Part shown: positions 30,494-34,852 of the stretch, piece after piece
Layout of the letters: the number at the start of each line of letters is the position of its first letter
Numbering within the stretch: position 1 is the stretch's first letter
Source of the DNA: a virus
Length of the DNA stretch: 34,852 nt
Reading direction: 5' to 3' (one strand)
Virus record (IMG/VR): IMGVR_UViG_3300049255_000061
Span: 1-34,852 of that record
Made by a program: the position numbers and the translations under genes
Notes under the pieces: model-generated
What the model saw: only the letters and a program-made list of their open reading frames with translations
What the model was told of the DNA's origin: nothing
The model's database searches: none

Positions 30494-31684
30494 TTAGTCT
30501 GATACGATCTTTAGCCGTGGCGCTCCCTTTTTCAGGCGAACATGACAGTAGCGGGGGCGCCCGTTGTTGCGTTCATAGGCAACAATCCGCTGCATCCGCT
30601 TGGAAAAGGAAATCTGGGTGCCTGGCTTGATGCCCCGTTCTTCACAATCACGCTTCCAGGCAGCGTAGAGGACTGCCGGCTGGATATATTCGCCTGCGGC
30701 GTTCTCCACCCTTCTGGCAAAGAAGTTGTCGATTTGGCCGTCCTTGTCGCCGGACGTTTCTCCAGAACTTGAAGCCTCCCCATCCCCCGTCTCGTCAGGT
30801 TTTTTCTGACGCCGCGCCTTAGACGTCCTCGCTGGCTTCTCAGGCCCCCTGTGCTCGCGCTGCAAAAATAAGAACAGTGCCGCTGGCCCAAAGGCCGCTA
30901 AGAGCTCAACGCCCGCCCCCTTCCCCCAATCTCGCGATGCCGACACATAGATTTTATCCCCGTCCTCGACCTTATAGCCGAACATCGTAATGAAGCGTGT
31001 GACGTTTTCTGCAAATGGGTCGACCGTTGCGGGCGCGGAATCGTCTTTATCCTCGAGCTTTGCCAGTTTTCCGTCGATCTCGTCGCGCTTTTCAGCCGCG
31101 GCCTTCTTGCGCTTCAGGTCGGCTATGGCAGCGCAGAATTCCCGTGACGGGCCCGCCGTAATCTTTCCCTGCTCACACCCATTGGTGGCGGTCCAGCGCT
31201 TGGCGTCCGTCGCCTGCTTCGCCTGGATCTCGGCCTCAATCCCAGCCGGCGTCTCCTCGCCAGCGATCTCGAATTGGCTTTTTCGGCTTTGCGACAATTG
31301 GGATCTCAGTGCTGCAATTCGATTTTTGTGCTCGATTTGCGTGCTCCGATTGTCGCGGAAATTGTCGCTCGCGGTCGCCGCGAGCCCAATTGCGTTCAGT
31401 ATATTGAGGCAAAGAAAAAAAGCGCCCAGCAAGCCGAAGACTATAGAGCGAGCAAACCCGCGCCCAGTGAGAGAAACCTCAATAAAAACAGCACTTGCCA
31501 GCACAGAACCGATCGCAAAAGTCGTCCATGCGGCGCCCTGCCCACTCGCCGCTTCGAGGTTAATCCGGAGGGCTGGAGCCAGCGGAAGAAGGCACAAAAA
31601 CCCCTTCAAAATTGTCGCAGGAATTGTCGCATCAATTGTCGCGCGTTTCCCTCTACTGCGCCCGCCCAAGTATCCCGTCTCCAT
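30494..31684 (-). CDS. Membrane protein with periplasmic coiled coil and cytosolic winged-helix-like end
   Basis: A 396-residue minus-strand protein. Three hydrophobic segments (about 24-41, 52-72 and 77-103) come first, then a long charged coiled-coil region (110-230) with two Cys, a fourth segment (about 270-287, GVELLAAFGPAALFLFL), an acidic/Ser-rich linker, and a C-terminal domain (about 340-390: PAVLYAAWKRDCEERG, then FSKRMQRIVAYERN) resembling the winged-helix end of D5-type phage primases. So a possible DNA-binding domain is tied to the membrane. It is antisense to the late genes and diverges from the regulator gene. Superinfection exclusion or lysogen maintenance is possible; not shown. 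Confidence 0.68.
   Translation of the reverse strand: METGYLGGRSRGKRATIDATIPATILKGFLCLLPLAPALRINLEAASGQGAAWTTFAIGSVLASAVFIEVSLTGRGFARSIVFGLLGAFFLCLNILNAIGLAATASDNFRDNRSTQIEHKNRIAALRSQLSQSRKSQFEIAGEETPAGIEAEIQAKQATDAKRWTATNGCEQGKITAGPSREFCAAIADLKRKKAAAEKRDEIDGKLAKLEDKDDSAPATVDPFAENVTRFITMFGYKVEDGDKIYVSASRDWGKGAGVELLAAFGPAALFLFLQREHRGPEKPARTSKARRQKKPDETGDGEASSSGETSGDKDGQIDNFFARRVENAAGEYIQPAVLYAAWKRDCEERGIKPGTQISFSKRMQRIVAYERNNGRPRYCHVRLKKGAPRLKIVSD
31349..31642. repeat. Clustered (A)ATTGTCGC repeats inside the membrane-protein gene
   Basis: ATTGTCGC occurs at 31349-31356, 31361-31368, 31611-31618, 31623-31630 and 31635-31642; the last three are spaced by exactly 12 bases, and a reverse copy lies at 31291-31298. 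The three form a 12-base tandem repeat coding for ATI-x units in the protein. They resemble the palindrome core at 32019-32036, so they may be binding sites of the nearby regulator, or just a coding repeat. Confidence 0.45.
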
Positions 31685-31721
31685 TTTGCTTTGCCATCAT
31701 CAGTATTATCACTTGATAGAC

Positions 31722-31749
31722 TTGACAAATTGAGGCCAAAGTGTATATG
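31722..31749 (+). promoter_or_regulatory. Sigma70-like promoter for the RHH regulator
   Basis: TTGACA at 31722-31727 and TATATG at 31744-31749 with a 16-base spacer, 52 bases before the ATG at 31801. The -10 box is part of GTGTATATGC, which also appears before the gene at 30196. The divergent minus-strand gene starts 38 bases away, so a protein bound here could govern both. Confidence 0.6.
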
Positions 31750-31800
31750 CGAATTTAGCAAATCTTTGCAAGGGCAGCAACGCCGAGAATAGAGGGAAAA

Positions 31801-32004
31801 ATGAAACTTAAGCAGCGCCGTAAAAACGACCTTCCGACCTACTGCATGACCGTCCGCCTGCCGCGGCCGGCCGTCGACCGTCTGGCCCTAAAAGCCCACG
31901 AACTAAATACCTCCCTCCAGGGCATCGGCGAAGTCGCGCTCGACTCCTGGATGCGGGAGAATGGATTAGGTGGTCTCGATGATCACGAAGTCGTGAACAA
32001 ATAA
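31801..32004 (+). CDS. Ribbon-helix-helix transcriptional regulator
   Basis: A 67-residue basic protein. A short strand (YCMTVRLPRP) precedes two helices (AVDRLALKAHELN and LQGIGEVALDSWM), the MetJ/Arc/CopG plan, in which paired strands enter the DNA groove. It diverges from the membrane-protein gene and precedes an inverted repeat at 32019. Such small proteins often autoregulate and control the lysis-lysogeny balance or integrase expression. Ribosome-binding site GAGGGA is near. Confidence 0.7.
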   Translation: MKLKQRRKNDLPTYCMTVRLPRPAVDRLALKAHELNTSLQGIGEVALDSWMRENGLGGLDDHEVVNK

Positions 32005-32010
32005 TTTTAT

Positions 32011-32041
32011 TTGACGTCTTGACGAATTGTCGTCAAAAGAT
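32011..32041. promoter_or_regulatory. Palindromic operator-like site with TTGACG boxes
   Basis: TTGACGA (32019-32025) and TCGTCAA (32030-32036) form a perfect 7-bp inverted repeat around ATTG; another TTGACG lies at 32011-32016. It follows the RHH stop (32004) by 14 bases and precedes the gene at 32100. TTGACG may also be a -35 box with a weak TATTTC -10. An operator overlapping a promoter is the natural reading. Confidence 0.6.
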
Positions 32042-32099
32042 TATTTCTCATTTCACGGGCGTATTGCGCCTACTTCCCAGAAAATTTGAGGTTTTAGCC

Positions 32100-32318
32100 A
32101 TGGCGACCCTGGACCGTGTTCGCGAGCTGCTGCCCGCGTACTTCTTTGCTGACCCCCTCTATCGCAACCTAGCAATAGAAGGCGTTCACCGCGCTAGCGC
32201 ATTGGAGCACCGCGACTTGCTTGCCAGGCTCGACGCGGATCGCCGCTCCCGCGACCTGCAACGCAAAATCGATGACTGCGTCGACGCCGCACGGCGCTTT
32301 AATCAGCGCTGGTTCTGA
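32100..32318 (+). CDS. Small unknown protein
   Basis: A 72-residue, helical, charged protein from ATG 32100, with GAGG nine bases upstream; a longer reading to 32019 would run through the palindrome and is not used. Sequence MATLDRVRELLPAYFF, then ALEHRDLLARLDADRRSRDLQRK. It belongs to the regulator/integrase region; unknown function. Confidence 0.55.
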   Translation: MATLDRVRELLPAYFFADPLYRNLAIEGVHRASALEHRDLLARLDADRRSRDLQRKIDDCVDAARRFNQRWF

Positions 32319-32512
32319 CGACAACCGCCTGTCCACATCTCGAAAACTGGCAGTTTACGAAGAGTTCGCACCAGTGCTAATACATGACTGTCGGAGCGCA
32401 TTGCGTCGTTCCGTTGGCGCCTGACCAACGCCAGTCCAATCGACGGAGAGTGAGCAGACCCACAGCACCCCTGGAAAAGGGTGCTTGCCTAACTCTTTTC
32501 GATGAGGACAAA

Positions 32513-32860
32513 ATGAATGCGTCACACCTCCAATTGCTCACGCTTGAACAAGTTCGGGATATGCACCCGCCCGAAAAACGTCCATCGCTACGATGGATAA
32601 GCACCCACGCCGACCGCACCAAAACGAAAGTTCGTCGCGGGCGATTTGCGTTTGTGCCGGCAAACCGGCTTGAATACTTTTGGGAGGGCAGGGTATGGCC
32701 CAGCGGAGAAATCATAGAGCGACCTATCGGCCGCGCGGCCCAAAAGGCGAGCTCCAGGCGAGGTTCTGGCTCCCGGAAAGGCAAGAAAACGGCACCGTCA
32801 GCTTTGGATTCTGTGAGCGCAGCACACGAAGCACTGACCCAGCTCGCGCAAGAGCATTAG
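32513..32860 (+). CDS. Small basic protein overlapping the integrase start, excisionase candidate
   Basis: A 115-residue protein from ATG 32513 with TGAGGA before it. The first 70 residues (LLTLEQVRDMHPPEKRPSLRWIST, then RRGRFAFVPANRLEYFW) could hold a winged-helix-like DNA-binding domain; the C-terminal 45 are basic and low complexity. The last 166 bases overlap the integrase in another frame. Small DNA-binding genes just before a tyrosine integrase are often excisionases, so this is a candidate; no excisionase motif is certain. Confidence 0.5.
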   Translation: MNASHLQLLTLEQVRDMHPPEKRPSLRWISTHADRTKTKVRRGRFAFVPANRLEYFWEGRVWPSGEIIERPIGRAAQKASSRRGSGSRKGKKTAPSALDSVSAAHEALTQLAQEH

Positions 32861-33801
32861 TCGAGCAATGGGTAGCCGAAGCACACTCGGCGCTTTTGAG
32901 GCCCGTCGAAACAAAGACGACGGGCATGAACTTCGCCGTAGCGGTGCAACGCTACGCTGCGCTTGGCAAGGGCAAGTCAAACATCCCGTTTCTTAGAAAG
33001 ATCATCGATAAGGCCGGCGTCAAACCGATCGAAGAAGTCGATCAGGACTTTGTTGACCAGCTCGCCCGCGAGATTTATCCGGGCGCCACGGCCGCGACCA
33101 TCAACCGGCAAATCTTCACACCGATATGCGCGGTCTTGAAAGCGGTGGAGTCCAAAGCGTTCCGGCGGCCGCCGCTAAAGCGCCCCGCGAACTCCCTTCC
33201 GGATACTCCGATCGAAATTCCGCCCGATGAATGGTATGCGCAGATCCTCGAGGCCGCGCCCGCCAATATCGCGGCATATATCCTTTTCAACCGCTTTCAT
33301 GGCCGGCGGACATCGGAAGGGCTGAAAATCAAGCCCGCGCATGTAGAGGCCGATTGGCACGTCACAGTGCGCGATAACAAGGGCAAGCAGCACATTCGCT
33401 TTCGCCTGGCCGATGAGGTCGTAGAGCAGCTGAACCGCTATCCTTGGCGCCTGAATCAATACCTATTCGGTTTCTCCTCAAAGTCCCGGTATTACAAAAA
33501 GCTCAAGGCGCTATGCAAAGAGTTTGGGTTGAAATATTACCGGCCAAAGGACGCCGGGCGCCACGCCTTTGCAACAGGTCTTCTCAAGCAAGGCCGTACT
33601 TTGAAACAGGTGCAGGCCAGCGGCCGGTGGAAATCTTCGAAAGCCGTCGAGCGATACGCTCATCTCGAGGTCAATGAGGTGGACGAAAAAGCCCGCGGCC
33701 TAGCTTCATCTTGGCTGCAAAATGCAACGCGTAAAGCGGACGTGATTTCCCCTGCAAACTGGTCACCCGCTGGTCTGAGAAAAGCGGGAGATGATAAGTG
33801 A
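32695..33801 (+). CDS. int: Tyrosine integrase
   Basis: A 368-residue tyrosine recombinase from ATG 32695, after GGAGGG; a TTG five codons earlier is the alternative. An N-terminal SAM-like core-binding part (about 85-145) precedes the catalytic domain: Arg I in RRTSEG (near 207), Lys in the beta-hairpin DNKGKQH, Arg II in AGRHAFAT, Trp in SGRWKSS in place of the usual His, and the nucleophile Tyr in ERYAHLE. The expected box II His before AGR seems replaced by Lys or Asp (RPKDAGRH). It should act on the tRNA-Thr fragment 34 bases downstream. Confidence 0.88.
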   Translation: MAQRRNHRATYRPRGPKGELQARFWLPERQENGTVSFGFCERSTRSTDPARARALVEQWVAEAHSALLRPVETKTTGMNFAVAVQRYAALGKGKSNIPFLRKIIDKAGVKPIEEVDQDFVDQLAREIYPGATAATINRQIFTPICAVLKAVESKAFRRPPLKRPANSLPDTPIEIPPDEWYAQILEAAPANIAAYILFNRFHGRRTSEGLKIKPAHVEADWHVTVRDNKGKQHIRFRLADEVVEQLNRYPWRLNQYLFGFSSKSRYYKKLKALCKEFGLKYYRPKDAGRHAFATGLLKQGRTLKQVQASGRWKSSKAVERYAHLEVNEVDEKARGLASSWLQNATRKADVISPANWSPAGLRKAGDDK

Positions 33802-33835
33802 TTGAAAAATAACGCATTTTGTAATTAAGTTTCGA

Positions 33836-33882
33836 CCTTGGTAAGGGAGAGGTCGAGAGTTCAATCCTCTCTTGCAGCACCA
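33836..33882 (+). other. Attachment-site core: 3' half of tRNA-Thr(GGT)
   Basis: From CCTTGGTAAGG (anticodon loop TTGGTAA, anticodon GGT) to the terminal CCA at 33880-33882, with a proper T arm (GAGAG, loop TTCAATC, CTCTC), a TTGCAGC acceptor strand and A before CCA. The 5' half is absent: upstream bases do not pair with the acceptor strand. A 3' tRNA half next to int is the normal phage att core; about 47 bases should match the host tRNA gene. Confidence 0.8.
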
Positions 33883-34193
33883 GTTAAACCCCTTGAAAAT
33901 ATAGACTTTTTTGACTTCATCCAGGAACCGGAATGTTCATGTTGTCGCATTGCGACCGTGAACAAACGGTGAAGGCCCGATCAAAACCTGGGCGAATAGC
34001 GGGCGGCGGTTCACGGGGCGTTCTTGTCTTGTGGGCTGAATTGTTATGCTTTAGTTTCGAAGCGCATTTTGGGTGAAATCCGGCAAGCAGAGCGCCTTGA
34101 CTGGGTACACGATCGAATTGGATAAGTAACAGCCCATCGGGCCACGAAATTAGATAGACCTGCCACAATTCGGCGGCGTCGCGTTTATTGTTA

Positions 34194-34237
34194 GTTTCGG
34201 CTCATTTCTGAAACGATATTTCAGGTTTCAGCGAAAC
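34194..34237. promoter_or_regulatory. Nested inverted repeats, candidate operator
   Basis: CTGAAAC (34208-34214) is perfectly repeated in reverse as GTTTCAG (34225-34231), spacer 10 bases. Outside it GTTTCG-GCT (34194-34202) and AGCGAAAC (34230-34237) are nearly complementary. Four GAAAC/GTTTC half-sites lie in 44 bases, about 250 bases upstream of the early operon, as expected for a repressor-binding region. Confidence 0.55.
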
Positions 34238-34406
34238 CCGGTAATTTTATTCCAAAAACGATGTAAAAAGTTAGCGTTTCTTGCCGCGCGCCCGCGGACA
34301 CCCAAAGCACCCCCAAAAAATGTGCTATGGTAATTGTTAGCCCGAATTGCGTCTTCCGTCAGGAAAATCGCTTCGGCGAACCCCAATAAAATCTGGAAAA
34401 AACCAA

Positions 34407-34437
34407 CGCCCGGCGGATTGGCCACCGGGCGATTTTT
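34407..34437 (+). terminator. Terminator in the early leader
   Basis: CGCCCGG (34407-34413) pairs with CCGGGCG (34425-34431) and ATTTTT follows. It sits 46 bases before the first early gene rather than after a gene, so it may be an attenuator for that operon or stop transcription from the integrase side. Confidence 0.7.
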
Positions 34438-34482
34438 GCTGCGCGTCTGCCAGGACCGCAGCGGCCACGGAGGGCCGATCAC

Positions 34483-34749
34483 ATGTCACACATAGATCAA
34501 ATCGAAGCCGCGGTCAATCGCGGAAACGTGGGCGTCATCCCCGACGCTCGCAGGCAGCGCATGACCTTCTGGGCAAAGCGCTTGAAGGGGCTGGCTGAGA
34601 AAGCCGCGGAAGCCGCAACCATCATCGAAGCAGAGACGCGCGCGCTCGCACCATCGCACTCAGATGGCTGGCTTTTGGATGATGCCGAACATTTAAGACG
34701 CGTGTCCACGGCGCTTGTGGAAGCTCTCAGCGACGGGGGCGCTGAATGA
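34483..34749 (+). CDS. First gene of the next early operon, unknown protein
   Basis: An 88-residue, mostly helical protein (MSHIDQIEAAVNRGNVG, then WAKRLKGLAEKAAEAATII). GGAGGG lies before the ATG. It overlaps the next start as ATGA (34746-34749), so it is co-translated with a replication protein. No family is recognised. Confidence 0.65.
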   Translation: MSHIDQIEAAVNRGNVGVIPDARRQRMTFWAKRLKGLAEKAAEAATIIEAETRALAPSHSDGWLLDDAEHLRRVSTALVEALSDGGAE

Positions 34750-34852
34750 GTGTCAACGCCACAAAATGGGCCTGGGAGCAAAGGGCGGGCGGTTCGACTG
34801 AGAAATCGATCCTTCTCGCGCTCGCGGACTGGTCAAGTCCCCATGATGGCCA
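34746..34852 (+). CDS. Replication initiator-like helix-turn-helix protein (5' part only)
   Basis: Only 35 codons are in the window. MSVNATKWAWEQRAG then KSILLALADW matches the N-terminal helix-turn-helix of phage replication (lambda O-like) and helix-turn-helix primase-loading proteins, which bind the origin and start phage replication. The rest lies outside the window. Start is set by ATGA coupling with the gene before. Confidence 0.6.
   Translation, partial: MSVNATKWAWEQRAGGSTEKSILLALADWSSPHDG

Larger units (their letters stand above)
33883..34482. other. Non-coding regulatory region between attP and the early genes
   Basis: Six hundred bases without a convincing gene; minus-strand readings here lack start signals. 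It contains the inverted repeats at 34194-34237, a terminator at 34407 and scattered TTGTTAG repeats (34187-34193 region and about 34333). It is the likely early control region, though no repressor gene is seen in the window. Confidence 0.6.

Noticed and set aside
33795-33882. Complete tRNA gene
   Set aside because: Only the 3' half from the anticodon loop to CCA is present; no 5' acceptor strand or D arm upstream.
33917-34482. Two minus-strand frames (about 83 and 84 codons) in the intergenic region
   Set aside because: No ribosome-binding site, no recognisable features, and they cross the inverted repeats and terminator.

Overview
The window is a contiguous stretch of a temperate tailed-phage (or prophage) genome, most likely a short-tailed podovirus-type phage of an alphaproteobacterium, probably a rhizobial relative. 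Reasons: GC-rich coding with alphaproteobacterial-looking proteins; a complete head and connector gene set (TerS, TerL, portal, scaffold-like protein, major capsid, connector adaptor, nozzle/stabilization-type protein) with no major tail-tube or long tape-measure gene; and a tyrosine integrase next to the 3' half of a tRNA-Thr(GGT). The host assignment is inference; no host gene is visible.

Layout. 1-2.7 kb: end of a replication module (C-terminus of a helicase-like protein, an AEP-type primase-like protein, two unknowns). 2.7-4.1 kb: a terminator, a strong hairpin leader, an HNH endonuclease and three tiny genes. 4.1-9.6 kb: packaging module (TerS, TerL split by an in-frame intein inside the Walker A P-loop, a small unknown, portal). 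9.6-9.9 kb: an antisense zinc-ribbon gene followed by a terminator. 10-18.4 kb: capsid and connector genes, including a DUF115-like protein, a GNAT-like protein and a protein ending in an S74-type chaperone domain. 18.4-22.3 kb: large putative internal virion proteins. 22.3-27.4 kb: tail fibre/adhesin region with two related glycine-rich proteins, one ending in eleven exact-length 22-residue repeats, followed by a tiny paralogue. 27.4-30.1 kb: lysis cassette (holin-like, GH24 endolysin, overlapping spanin-like pair) and small genes. 30.1-33.9 kb: an exported Cys-containing protein, an antisense membrane/winged-helix-like protein, a ribbon-helix-helix regulator, a small DNA-binding-like gene overlapping the integrase, and the attachment site. 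33.9-34.85 kb: a 600-nt regulatory region, then the first genes of the next replication operon, whose last gene runs off the window.

Because replication-type genes lie at both window ends and phage genes continue beyond the attachment fragment, the att sequence is best read as an attP in a circular or permuted phage genome rather than a host junction. Nearly all genes are on the plus strand, with tight ATGA, TAATG and TTGA junctions. Two genes are on the minus strand: the zinc ribbon at 9.6 kb and the membrane protein at 30.5-31.7 kb; both look like accessory cargo.

The most unusual items are the intein, which has no N-terminal nucleophile but carries the Trp-Cys-Thr set of class 3 inteins and a decayed homing endonuclease; the modular repeat adhesins; the membrane-anchored winged-helix-like protein; and the palindromic or repeated sites around the regulator and early region.
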